From positions 1 through 64,000 of the forward strand of contig CANLWG010000020.1 in the NCBI GenBank assembly GCA_947494715.1: a stretch of DNA of 64,000 nt, given 5' to 3'. Numbering within the stretch: the stretch's first letter is position 1; each line of letters begins with the position of its first letter. Below are positions 1 through 8,086 of this stretch, one piece after another. The DNA is from an uncultured Flavobacteriaceae bacterium (GTDB lineage Bacteria; Bacteroidota; Bacteroidia; Flavobacteriales; Flavobacteriaceae). Below the pieces are notes generated by a model that searched no databases, had not been told where the DNA came from, and saw only the letters and a list, made by a program, of their open reading frames with translations. Position numbers and translations under genes: made by a program.

Positions 1-11
1 ACCTAAAGTTA

Positions 12-29
12 CGATCCAACTTTGGATCG
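12..29. repeat. Short perfect hairpin, part of a truncated spacer element
   Basis: An 8-bp perfect stem (CGATCCAA / TTGGATCG) with a 2-nt loop. It sits in non-coding DNA directly before the larger palindrome at 66-196. Its position resembles the central hairpin of that element, so it may be the core of a preceding copy cut by the window edge. The role is inferred. Confidence 0.5.
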
Positions 30-65
30 GCAATGATCACAACCGACTTTTTTCGCTAACTTGTG

Positions 66-196
66 CAACAGGCACAAAGGCTATAAGTAATTGCTTATTC
101 TCGCCTACTCTGAAAATTCTTGCGAAATTTTCAGCTTGGTACGTACTGATAAAGGTTCGTAGAAACCCATGCAACTAGTCATAACCGAGACTGTTG
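66..196. repeat. Large imperfect palindrome, attC-like folding element
   Basis: Three nested inverted arms are visible: CAACAG (66-71) with CTGTTG (191-196); GGCTATAAGTAATTGC (79-94) with GCAACTAGTCATAACC (171-186), about 12 of 16 positions complementary; and a perfect central stem CTGAAAATT (110-118) with AATTTTCAG (126-134). The single strand could fold into a long hairpin, as integron attC sites do. Canonical attC core sites (GTTRRRY) are not clear, so attC-like describes shape only. It lies just upstream of the first gene of a run of cassette-like genes. Confidence 0.6.
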
Positions 197-224
197 TGAG
201 CCCTTAAAAAACAAACAACTTTAA

Positions 225-1304
225 ATGAACAAACTATATTTTTTGATTTTTATAACAATCACAATTATTAGTTGTAAAGACCATAAAGAAAAGGAGTTTG
301 AAAATATTTCTGATGAAATCTCAGCTATTATCGGCGAGAATGCCAAAAGCCTTCTTGAAGATAAAAGATTTCATTCGGTATCAATTGCAGTTCTCAAAGA
401 TGGAATTGAAACATCTAAACATTTTGGAGAACTCGAAATCGGCAAAGGAAACACACCTAACGATTCTACTATTTATGAAATTGCTTCCTTAACAAAAACA
501 TTTTTGGGTACAATGGCTGCAAAAGCCGTTCTAGATGGCAAAATCAATTTAAATGACGATGTCCGAATCTATTTGGAGCAGCCCTACCCTAATCTTGAAT
601 TTGATAAAAAACCGGTAACGGTCAAACATCTTTTAACGCATACAAGCGGATTTCCAAATTTTCCGATTAAAGGGGAAAATAAAACTGATTTTTTTGAAGG
701 ACTAAAAGAAATAAAAATAGAATCCGAAATCGGTTCAGAATATGCCTATTCAAATACTGCCCCCGAATTAATGGCCTATATTTTAGAAAAAACATATGAA
801 ACACCTTATGAAGAACTTGTTTCGAAATTTATTCTCAATCCAAATGGAATGAATAATACAAAATTTGATTTGACCCGAGATGAAAAATTACGATTGGTAA
901 AAGGTTACAATGAGAAAAACGAAATAATGCCAAATTTCAAACGAAATCTATGGGGTGGTACAATCGGACTACATTCTACAACATTGGACTTAGTAAAATA
1001 TATGAGATTTCAGTTAGACGAGACAAATACGGTCGTAAGAGAATCACATAAGGAATTTTTTGAAACTCCGTACAACTTTTCTATTGGCTATCACTGGAAT
1101 ATACTAAAAGAAGATGACCACATAATTTACCGACATCACGGAGGGATTTTCGGAATGCAAAATTGGTTTATGGTCTATCCAAAATACAGTATGGGAATTT
1201 CAATTTTGAGCAATGCCAGTTTCGAAGATACCGGTGCTATTTTAGAAGAAGTAGCAGAAGATATAACTAACGCAATAAAGGACTTAAAAGAAAACGAAGA
1301 ATAA
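225..1304 (+). CDS. Serine hydrolase lipoprotein, beta-lactamase class C / DD-peptidase fold
   Basis: 359 aa. A short hydrophobic N-terminus ends in a lipobox-like IISC (Cys17), so the product is probably a membrane-anchored periplasmic or outer-membrane lipoprotein. The three class C signatures are present: SLTK (88-91, nucleophile Ser and general-base Lys), YSN (175-177) and HHGG (304-307, in the place of KTG). Length and motif spacing suit the broad AmpC-like serine hydrolase family, whose members act as esterases, peptidases or beta-lactamases. The substrate cannot be read from sequence. The gene is AT-rich and sits downstream of a palindromic spacer in a cassette-like array. Confidence 0.85.
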   Translation: MNKLYFLIFITITIISCKDHKEKEFENISDEISAIIGENAKSLLEDKRFHSVSIAVLKDGIETSKHFGELEIGKGNTPNDSTIYEIASLTKTFLGTMAAKAVLDGKINLNDDVRIYLEQPYPNLEFDKKPVTVKHLLTHTSGFPNFPIKGENKTDFFEGLKEIKIESEIGSEYAYSNTAPELMAYILEKTYETPYEELVSKFILNPNGMNNTKFDLTRDEKLRLVKGYNEKNEIMPNFKRNLWGGTIGLHSTTLDLVKYMRFQLDETNTVVRESHKEFFETPYNFSIGYHWNILKEDDHIIYRHHGGIFGMQNWFMVYPKYSMGISILSNASFEDTGAILEEVAEDITNAIKDLKENEE

Positions 1305-1377
1305 AAAACGGCACACAACGCGGTGTATAATTAATTACAAGGATTTATACTGTAACAAACTTCTTAAAATATTATCT

Positions 1378-1395
1378 CTAAAGTGAAAACTTTAG
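1378..1395. repeat. Hairpin directly upstream of the alpha/beta hydrolase gene
   Basis: CTAAAGT / ACTTTAG, a perfect 7-bp stem with a GAAA loop, ending 3 nt before the ATG at 1399. It closes the spacer that follows the first gene. It could affect translation or belong to the spacer element; no T-run follows, so it is not a typical terminator. Confidence 0.45.
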
Positions 1396-1398
1396 AAA

Positions 1399-2391
1399 AT
1401 GAAATTTATATATAGTGCCAAACCATTTAGAGTAGTTATAATCTTGGTGATTGGTTTAACGTTCTTGGGAAAAGGGTATGCTCAAAAAGAATCGGACACA
1501 CAAACAATAAACCAATGGTTTCTATCTACCGGCGACTGGAATAATGACCCACAAATCTATGTAAGGGAAATTGGGACCGGAGCTAAACCGGTAATCATGC
1601 TTCACGGAGGCTGGGGTGCCGAACATAGCGGGCTAGTAAAGGCAATAACAGAACTTCAAAATGAATTTAGGTTTATCTTTTATGAACAAAGAGGTTCATT
1701 GAGATCGCCATTTCCTGATTCCTTAATTTCATTCAATCAGCACATTAATGATTTAGAACTACTCCGAAAGGAGTTGGATCTTGAAAAGATAACCATCGTC
1801 GGACATTCTATGGGCGCAGTTTTAGCCTCGGCATATGCGACAAAATATCCTAAACACATCAAAAAACTTATTTTGGTTAGCCCAGCCCACCTCAAAGAGC
1901 CTTTTCCGGAAGAGGATAAAGATATCCAGCATCAACAATTTTTGGCAAACAAGGAATTTCAAAACAGGGTTGAAGTAGATCAAGAACTGGAGAAATACGG
2001 CTTATTGAGAGTTGATTCCCTTCTAAATTCAAAGGAAAAAACAATAAAATCAAGAATCAACTTTGGAAAGTTGATGCTATATGATATTTCAAAGTGGACT
2101 GAATTAAGCAATGGAAAGGGCTTATATAAAGGCAAAGTTTATGATTTAACAGCTAATACTTACCCTGAAAACGGTTGGGACTACTTTACAACATTCAAAA
2201 AGCAAACATACCCTATTGGCATCATTATAGGAGACCACGATTGGCTGGATTTCGGAAATGGGCTATATAAAAAATGGACTAAAGAAGTACCAAGAATCAA
2301 AATGAACAGTATAAAAAATGCCGGACATATGCCATGGATCGATCAACCTAGAGAAATGACCGCGGCATTAAGAATACATTTGAATCAATAA
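1399..2391 (+). CDS. Secreted alpha/beta hydrolase
   Basis: 330 aa with an N-terminal signal peptide (hydrophobic segment about 12-25, then GYAQ). An alpha/beta-hydrolase fold is indicated by the oxyanion motif HGGWG (69-73), the nucleophile elbow GHSMG (135-139, Ser137), an acidic region around IGDHDW (near 270) and the late His in NAGHMPW (near 312). The layout resembles proline iminopeptidase/esterase-type hydrolases acting in the periplasm. The substrate is unknown. It is the second gene in the cassette-like array, with its own spacer after it. Confidence 0.82.
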   Translation: MKFIYSAKPFRVVIILVIGLTFLGKGYAQKESDTQTINQWFLSTGDWNNDPQIYVREIGTGAKPVIMLHGGWGAEHSGLVKAITELQNEFRFIFYEQRGSLRSPFPDSLISFNQHINDLELLRKELDLEKITIVGHSMGAVLASAYATKYPKHIKKLILVSPAHLKEPFPEEDKDIQHQQFLANKEFQNRVEVDQELEKYGLLRVDSLLNSKEKTIKSRINFGKLMLYDISKWTELSNGKGLYKGKVYDLTANTYPENGWDYFTTFKKQTYPIGIIIGDHDWLDFGNGLYKKWTKEVPRIKMNSIKNAGHMPWIDQPREMTAALRIHLNQ

Positions 2392-2519
2392 ACATAAACT
2401 ATTGCCAACATCACACAACAACCATTTCAAGGATTTTAAGTAGCTTTCTACTTTAACAATTGGTTGCAGATTATTATACCAAATCTTTGGCACCAATCTG
2501 AACAAAACAATCCTAGATT

Positions 2520-2939
2520 ATGATTCTATCTGTATTATTAAGCTTAATCCTTATCGGGCTTGGAATGATTCATTTCAATTGGGTAATCGGCGGTAAATTT
2601 GGGTTTGAGGAATCATTACCGACAAAAGAAAACGGAGAAAGAGTATTGAATCCGAAAAAAATTGATAGTGCTATAGTTGGACTTGGGTTAACAGCATTCG
2701 GAATTTTTTATATCATTAAATCGGAAATCATTGAATATAACTTACCTGAATGGATTATGAAATACGGAAGTTGGATAATTCCAACTATATTTCTTTTGCG
2801 AGCGATTGGGGAATTTAAATATGTAGGATTTTTTAAAAGTGTGAAAAAAACTGATTTCGGAAAACTGGACACAAAACTATTTTCGCCTTTATGTTTGGTG
2901 ATCGGAATATCTGGAATAGTAATTCAACTCATTGAATAA
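2520..2939 (+). CDS. DUF3995-like integral membrane protein
   Basis: 139 aa with about four predicted membrane segments (roughly 1-22, 50-68, 78-98, 118-137). The early W-x-GGKFGFEESLP region with PTKENGERV resembles the DUF3995 family, small membrane proteins of unknown function. The non-coding stretches on both sides resemble those of neighbouring genes, so it is a separate cassette-like unit and not part of an operon. Confidence 0.7.
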   Translation: MILSVLLSLILIGLGMIHFNWVIGGKFGFEESLPTKENGERVLNPKKIDSAIVGLGLTAFGIFYIIKSEIIEYNLPEWIMKYGSWIIPTIFLLRAIGEFKYVGFFKSVKKTDFGKLDTKLFSPLCLVIGISGIVIQLIE

Positions 2940-2952
2940 ACAAATGGCACCG

Positions 2953-3003
2953 ACAAAGAACCGAGTTAAAATATGTTCTTATAAATTAATCTCGATACGT
3001 AAT
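2953..3003 (+). repeat. Spacer repeat, copy 1
   Basis: Begins with ACAAAGAACCGAGTTAAAA (2953-2971) and continues with TTCTT, TTAATCTCGATACGTAATT. The 19-mer recurs exactly at 3482-3500, and about 30 further bases are related. Both copies lie just 3' of a stop codon. Confidence 0.75.
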
Positions 3004-3042
3004 TCTTGTCATATAAAGAGCATTTAAAATCTCAATGGAACA

Positions 3043-3465
3043 ATGAAGACAATTACTTGGAAAATACATTTAAACTCCAATCCAAATGAAGTCTTTGATT
3101 TGCTCGTTACTTCAGAGGGGAGAGTAAAATTCTGGTCCGAAAAAGCAACAGAAGCGGACGGTATCATTCACTTCCTGTTTCCAAACGGCCAAACCTATAA
3201 TAGTCGTATACTAAAGAACGTCCGCAACAAGGAATTCCATTTGGACTATTTCGATAGCTTGGTAAAATTTCAATTGGAGCATGCTGAAAATGGTGGAACC
3301 GACCTTACCTTAACTAATGAAAATGTGCCTGAAAGTGATTTTTCCGAGGTAAATGTCGGATGGATATCCGTACTGATGAACCTTAAGGCGGTAGCCGACT
3401 TCCAATGTGATTTGAGGAATCACGACCCAAAAAGGACTTGGGATCAGGGCTATGCAGATAATTAG
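3043..3465 (+). CDS. SRPBCC / AHSA1-like domain protein
   Basis: 140 aa, no signal peptide. The N-terminal strand-helix pattern (ITWKIHLNSNPNEVFDLLVT) followed by EGRVKFW is typical of the START/SRPBCC ligand-binding fold of the AHSA1 group. It ends in HDPKRTWDQGYADN, a tail often seen in this group. Function is probably binding of a small hydrophobic ligand; no specific role can be assigned. It is a single gene flanked by two copies of the same spacer repeat. Confidence 0.75.
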   Translation: MKTITWKIHLNSNPNEVFDLLVTSEGRVKFWSEKATEADGIIHFLFPNGQTYNSRILKNVRNKEFHLDYFDSLVKFQLEHAENGGTDLTLTNENVPESDFSEVNVGWISVLMNLKAVADFQCDLRNHDPKRTWDQGYADN

Positions 3466-3481
3466 TGAAAAATGCACTACA

Positions 3482-3536
3482 ACAAAGAACCGAGTTAAAA
3501 ACAAGTTCTTTTAAGCTAATCTTGACACATAATTTT
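3482..3536 (+). repeat. Spacer repeat, copy 2
   Basis: Carries the same 19-mer, ACAAAGAACCGAGTTAAAA (3482-3500), as copy 1 at 2953, followed by a diverged but alignable stretch (TTCTTTTAAGCTAATCTTGA, ACATAATTT). It follows the stop codon of the SRPBCC gene by about 16 bp. It leads into about 120 bp of non-coding DNA that ends with TTAGTTGTGTGCCC. Confidence 0.75.
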
Positions 3537-3658
3537 CAGCATGGGCAATTCTCATCTTATGATGCAAAAGTTTGTCTAAGCAGTTAGTTGTGTGCCCATA
3601 CTAACCCACACAATTACTTATAACAGAGGTAGTTGTCCATTATAGCGATCAAAGCAAT

Positions 3659-4042
3659 CTATTGCCGTAGTTGATAAAAGATGTATGGTGCTATGGTGAC
3701 CCAAATGAGTACAATTATCCAGATTCGGCCTTTCAAGATATTATAATCATGGAGCAGCTTACTCCAAGAATGACCAGCAACATAATGTCCGAATAGAAAT
3801 TCAAATAAGACCGTAAGACCTAGCCATAGTAGACCAATGGTAATTGCTTGTTCGGTGGATTCCGGTTTCCAGTTTCGAATCAATATCCAAATATAAATTC
3901 CAAATAATATTACCAATGTGACGGTGGAAGCTTGATGAGCACCCAATTCCCTTAGTCGACTAGCAAGGAATTTTTCTCGGAATATTCCGTTGCCGATAGC
4001 AATGAAAATCATTGGTACCCAAGCGATGACATATTTCCACAT
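3659..4042 (-). CDS. Small four-helix integral membrane protein, unknown function
   Basis: 127 aa on the opposite strand from its neighbours. About four hydrophobic segments (1-20, 38-58, 65-88, 105-123) and few charged residues. I do not recognise a family with certainty. It is bounded by spacer-like DNA (3540-3655 and 4043-4200, the latter with GGGCACAACAAGGTGTCC), so it could be the last, inverted unit of the cassette-like region. Confidence 0.65.
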   Translation of the reverse strand: MWKYVIAWVPMIFIAIGNGIFREKFLASRLRELGAHQASTVTLVILFGIYIWILIRNWKPESTEQAITIGLLWLGLTVLFEFLFGHYVAGHSWSKLLHDYNILKGRIWIIVLIWVTIAPYIFYQLRQ

Positions 4043-4202
4043 AATGAATTTTCAATTACAGATATGAAAACTAAACCAATGATTTTATACGTAATCAATT
4101 GGACATTGGGGTTATGTTAATACTTTTCCTAGGCTACAGGGCACAACAAGGTGTCCTATGGTCTATTTAGAGCGGATTTCCAGGACAAAGAATCCTCATG
4201 AA

Positions 4203-5231
4203 TCACCCGGGCACTTCGGATCTGACTTTCTGTTCCCAATCCCAGGCAGATTTCATGGCTTCATCCAAGGTATATTTCGCTTTCCAGCCCAAAACTTCGT
4301 TGGCTTTTGTAGTGTCCGCATAGGCCGAGGTGATATCCCCCGCACGTCTACCCACAATTTGATAGTTCAGTTTTTTGCCGGATACCCGTTCAAAACTTTG
4401 AATGACTTGTAGCACAGTACTTCCCTTGCCCGTACCTACGTTGAATACCTCGTAATTTTCTGTATTTTTTCCTTCCAATAACCGCTGCAGGGCAACTACA
4501 TGGGCCTTAGCCAAATCTACCACATAGATATAATCCCGTACACAGGTACCATCTTCGGTAGGATAATCATCCCCAAATACGGAAAGTTGTTCTCGAAGCC
4601 CTACCCCGGTTTGTGTAATAAAGGGGACCAAGTTCTGGGGTACGCCAATGGGTAACTCTCCTATCTCGGTGCTGGGGTGGGCGCCCATAGGGTTAAAATA
4701 GCGCAGGGAAATAGCCTGTAGATTAGGGGTCACCTTACAGGTATCCCGAATGATTTCCTCCCCAATCTGCTTGGTGTTTCCATAGGGTGATTCGGCAGGT
4801 TTTACAGGGGCATTTTCGGTAATGGGCATTTTGTCCGCCTGGCCATAAACCGTACAGGATGAACTAAAAATAAAGCTCGATTTCCCCTTTTGGGAAAGTT
4901 CTTGCAACAGGTATACCAAGGTACCCAAGTTGTTCTCATAATAGAGCAAAGGCTTCTCCACACTTTCGCCTACCGCTTTGGAGGCCGCAAAATGGATGAC
5001 GCCCTCTATATCTTGATGGCGTTTGAAAAAATCCTGTACTTTCTCCTTTTCCCGTAGATCCAGTTTTTCAAAAATCGGCACCTTTCCGGTAATTGAAATA
5101 ATACCCTGCAACACTTTTTCATCTGCGTTGGAACAATCATCGATAATGACTACTTCAAAGCCTTTATTTTGAAGTTCTACCACGGTGTGGGAACCTATAA
5201 ATCCGAGACCTCCGGTTACCAGTATTTTCAT
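4203..5231 (-). CDS. galE: UDP-glucose 4-epimerase
   Basis: 342 aa, the family's usual length. Extended SDR epimerase: GGLGFIGSH (7-15) binds NAD, SSSCTVYG (123-130) carries the Ser in the active site, and Y150xxxK154 (SPYGNTK) is the catalytic pair. It interconverts UDP-glucose and UDP-galactose in the cytoplasm for surface polysaccharide or galactose metabolism. It lies downstream of, and on the same strand as, a DegT-type aminotransferase (59 bp gap), which points to nucleotide-sugar supply for envelope glycans. Confidence 0.93.
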   Translation of the reverse strand: MKILVTGGLGFIGSHTVVELQNKGFEVVIIDDCSNADEKVLQGIISITGKVPIFEKLDLREKEKVQDFFKRHQDIEGVIHFAASKAVGESVEKPLLYYENNLGTLVYLLQELSQKGKSSFIFSSSCTVYGQADKMPITENAPVKPAESPYGNTKQIGEEIIRDTCKVTPNLQAISLRYFNPMGAHPSTEIGELPIGVPQNLVPFITQTGVGLREQLSVFGDDYPTEDGTCVRDYIYVVDLAKAHVVALQRLLEGKNTENYEVFNVGTGKGSTVLQVIQSFERVSGKKLNYQIVGRRAGDITSAYADTTKANEVLGWKAKYTLDEAMKSAWDWEQKVRSEVPG

Positions 5232-5289
5232 GGACTATGTTATTTGGGGTTAAGGTTTGTCACTTGTATTAAAAAAGGATGTATAAAAA

Positions 5290-6444
5290 TCAATCGTTTA
5301 CAAATTGTAGGACGGTGTCGGTGATATAGGCTATCTGTTCATCGTCCAATTCCGTATGCATGGGTAGGGAAATTACTTCTTGGACCAATTGATTGGTCAT
5401 GGGAAAATCCGCCTCATCATATCGTTCATCAGCATAGGCCTTTTGTTTATGAAGCGGGATTGGGTAATAAATGCCACACGGTATTCCTTTTTCGCCCAAA
5501 TGTTGGGCCAAAACATCCCTTTTTCCGTTCATAATTCGTAAAGTATATTGATGAAACACATGGCAATCACAGGTATCACAGATGCCTTCACAGCGGTTGA
5601 CCGTTTTCGGAACAATGATATGTTCCTGATTTTCAAAAGCCTTAGTGTACTTTCTCGCCGCTGCCCTTCGCGCATCACAATAATCATCCAGTTTGGGCAG
5701 TTTGGCCCTGAGTACGGCTGCTTGAATGGAATCCAGACGGGAATTGACACCTACCACATCATGATGGTAACGTTCATACATTCCATGGTTGACCATTCCC
5801 CGGATAGTGTGTGCCAAATCATCATCATTGGTGAAAATGGCACCCCCATCCCCATAGGCCCCCAAATTTTTGGAAGGAAAAAAAGAGGTACAACCTACAT
5901 GTCCTATGGTACCGGCCTTTTGCTTTGTGCCATCTAGAAAAATATAATCGGCTCCAATGGCCTGGGCATTGTCCTCTATGATATATAGATTGTGCTTTTT
6001 GGCCAATTTTAGAATGGCATCCATATCGGCACATTGTCCAAAAAGATGTACGGGAACAATAGCCTTGGTCTTTGGGGTAATGGCCTTTTCAATGGCGGCA
6101 ATATCGATATTAAAAGAATCGGGGTCTACATCCACCAAAACAGGCGTCAACTGCAATAGAGCGATTACCTCCACTGTTGCCGCAAAAGTGAAATCCGCCG
6201 TAATGACCTCATCGCCTTGCTGTAACCCAAGGCCCATCATCGCAATTTGGAGAGCATCGGTACCATTGGCGCATGGAATAACATGTTTTACACCGAGATA
6301 GTCTTCCAACTCTTTTTGAAAAGCGTGTACTTCGGGACCGTTGATGAAGGTCGAATTTTCTAAAATTTGGGTAATGGAACTATTGATCTGTTCCTTGATG
6401 GACTGGTACTGACCGCCCAGGTCTACCATTTGAATCTTTCGCAT
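5290..6444 (-). CDS. DegT/DnrJ/EryC1/StrS-family sugar aminotransferase
   Basis: 384 aa from the ATG at 6444; a TTG 39 bp further upstream is possible but adds no conserved residues. It is a PLP-dependent fold-type I enzyme that transfers an amino group to a keto-sugar nucleotide. Lys192 in SFFPSKNLG is the expected Schiff-base lysine, and IIEDNAQ (155-161) holds the pyridine-ring Asp. A cysteine cluster, C285-x3-C289-x2-C292-x-C294, sits just before HVFHQYT and is not a standard part of the fold. It is co-directional with galE and divergent from kdtA, consistent with O-antigen or LPS sugar synthesis. The exact sugar is unknown. Confidence 0.88.
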   Translation of the reverse strand: MRKIQMVDLGGQYQSIKEQINSSITQILENSTFINGPEVHAFQKELEDYLGVKHVIPCANGTDALQIAMMGLGLQQGDEVITADFTFAATVEVIALLQLTPVLVDVDPDSFNIDIAAIEKAITPKTKAIVPVHLFGQCADMDAILKLAKKHNLYIIEDNAQAIGADYIFLDGTKQKAGTIGHVGCTSFFPSKNLGAYGDGGAIFTNDDDLAHTIRGMVNHGMYERYHHDVVGVNSRLDSIQAAVLRAKLPKLDDYCDARRAAARKYTKAFENQEHIIVPKTVNRCEGICDTCDCHVFHQYTLRIMNGKRDVLAQHLGEKGIPCGIYYPIPLHKQKAYADERYDEADFPMTNQLVQEVISLPMHTELDDEQIAYITDTVLQFVND

Positions 6445-6537
6445 GGAAACGGATTGAAAGTGCAAAGGTACAAAAATAGCCAAGGTAGCTTATGCATTTA
6501 TGTAAAGAACCGTATTTTAGCCGCAAACGATTGCCTA

Positions 6538-7773
6538 GTGTACCTTCTCTATACTTTTGTTGTTCATATTGCTTGGTTTTTTCTAAGGTTGACGGCAATC
6601 TTTCATCCCAAGATCAAACTTTTTGTACAGGGTAGGAAACGGACTTTTGATATCTTGGAAAAGTCGGTCTCAAAACAGGACAAGATCATTTGGATGCATG
6701 TGGCCTCTTTGGGCGAGTTTGAACAAGGGCTGCCCATACTAAAACAATTGAGAACGGCATATCCCGATTTTAAAATCTTGGTGACTTTTTTTTCACCCTC
6801 CGGTTACGAAGTAAAGAAGAACACTACTGCTGCGGATATTGTCACCTATCTTCCTATGGACACCCAAAAAAATGCAAAACGTTTTTTACAGACCGTTAAT
6901 CCGCAATTAGTGCTGTTCGTAAAGTATGAAATCTGGCCCTACTATTTGAAATTGCTGGCGAAGAAGGAAATTCCCACGCTTTTAATCTCCGCAATATTTA
7001 AAAAGGAAAAGATTTATTTTAAGGCCTATGGGGGGTTCATGCGAAAGGCCCTGAAAACGTTCACCCATTTCTTTGTCCAGGATGCACATTCAAAAAGCCT
7101 TTTGGAGTCCCTTAATTTCGATAATGTTACCGTAAGTGGAGATACCCGATTTGATCGTGTATCGGAAATTTTGAAGCAGGACAATCATCTATCCTTTATG
7201 GAGGATTTTAAGGGAACCGATCTCTGTTTTATTGGTGGAAGCACCTGGCCCGAAGATGAGGAAATCATAACGGAATTCATCAACACCTCGCAAAAACCAA
7301 TGAAGTATGTACTGGCTCCACATAATATAAAGGAAAACCATATCCATACCTTAAAAAAATCGATTCAAAAGAAGGTTGTATTGTATTCGGAAATCGAGGG
7401 AAAAGACCTCTCTGATTTTGAGGTGCTACTCGTGGATACCATAGGTTTATTGACCAAAATCTACAGCTACGCGGATATGGCCTATGTAGGTGGTGGTTTT
7501 GCCACTGGCCTTCATAATACATTGGAACCGGCAGTGTTCGGCATACCCGTGATCATAGGCCCGGAATATGAAGGTTTCAATGAAGCCGAGGAATTGGTGG
7601 ACCGTGGCGGAATATTGGTAGTTAAAAATCCCCTAGAGTTTTCCAACAAACTTGACAGCCTGATAAAGGACAAAGAATATCTCAAAAATATAGGGCAAAT
7701 CAATGCCGCATACGTCGCTGAAAAAAAAGGCGCAGGCATCCAAATAATGTATTACATCCGTACATTACTTTGA
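6538..7773 (+). CDS. kdtA: 3-deoxy-D-manno-octulosonic acid (Kdo) transferase
   Basis: 411 aa when started at GTG 6538, which gives MYLLYTFVVHIAWF, the usual membrane-anchored N-terminus of this family. An earlier in-frame start at 6367 would add a non-homologous stretch antisense to the aminotransferase gene. GT30-type features: VASLGEFEQGLP (conserved acidic catalytic site region), GDTRFDRV, GGSTWPEDEE, YVGGGFATGLHNTLEPA and the nucleotide-binding PVIIGPEY. It transfers Kdo from CMP-Kdo to lipid IVA at the cytoplasmic face of the inner membrane. It is divergent from the aminotransferase gene. Confidence 0.92.
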   Translation: MYLLYTFVVHIAWFFLRLTAIFHPKIKLFVQGRKRTFDILEKSVSKQDKIIWMHVASLGEFEQGLPILKQLRTAYPDFKILVTFFSPSGYEVKKNTTAADIVTYLPMDTQKNAKRFLQTVNPQLVLFVKYEIWPYYLKLLAKKEIPTLLISAIFKKEKIYFKAYGGFMRKALKTFTHFFVQDAHSKSLLESLNFDNVTVSGDTRFDRVSEILKQDNHLSFMEDFKGTDLCFIGGSTWPEDEEIITEFINTSQKPMKYVLAPHNIKENHIHTLKKSIQKKVVLYSEIEGKDLSDFEVLLVDTIGLLTKIYSYADMAYVGGGFATGLHNTLEPAVFGIPVIIGPEYEGFNEAEELVDRGGILVVKNPLEFSNKLDSLIKDKEYLKNIGQINAAYVAEKKGAGIQIMYYIRTLL

Positions 7774-7791
7774 ATCCCATTACATTGACAC

Positions 7792-8028
7792 ATGAAGTTT
7801 TCCCAAATTTTTATGCTCTTGGCCATATCCTGTATGGTCTTACTTTCTTGTGGGGAGAACCTTGGGGAAAGAAGGAAATTACATCCCAATGATCAAACGG
7901 AACCGGCAATCCAAAAACCGGATTTCCAAAAACCCGTGCCCAAACAGATTCCCGATAGCATGCTCCAAAAAAAGAAAAAGTCTAATGCCCTGGACACCCT
8001 AAAACCAAGTGTTGCTACATTGGATTGA
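7792..8028 (+). CDS. Small lipoprotein, unknown function
   Basis: 78 aa. The N-terminal hydrophobic segment ends in VLLSC (Cys20), a clear lipobox. The mature part is about 58 residues, proline- and lysine-rich, without a recognisable fold. It starts 18 bp after kdtA and probably shares its transcript. The family is not recognised; a real gene is supported by the lipobox and tight spacing. Confidence 0.65.
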   Translation: MKFSQIFMLLAISCMVLLSCGENLGERRKLHPNDQTEPAIQKPDFQKPVPKQIPDSMLQKKKKSNALDTLKPSVATLD

Positions 8029-8086
8029 TGTTTACAAACGGTTTGTTTTTTTTTGTTAGCTTTACCGAAATCGACAAACCGAACCT

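Noticed and set aside
6367-6537. N-terminal extension of kdtA
   Set aside because: The extra 57 residues are antisense to the aminotransferase gene and do not look like the family N-terminus; GTG 6538 fits.
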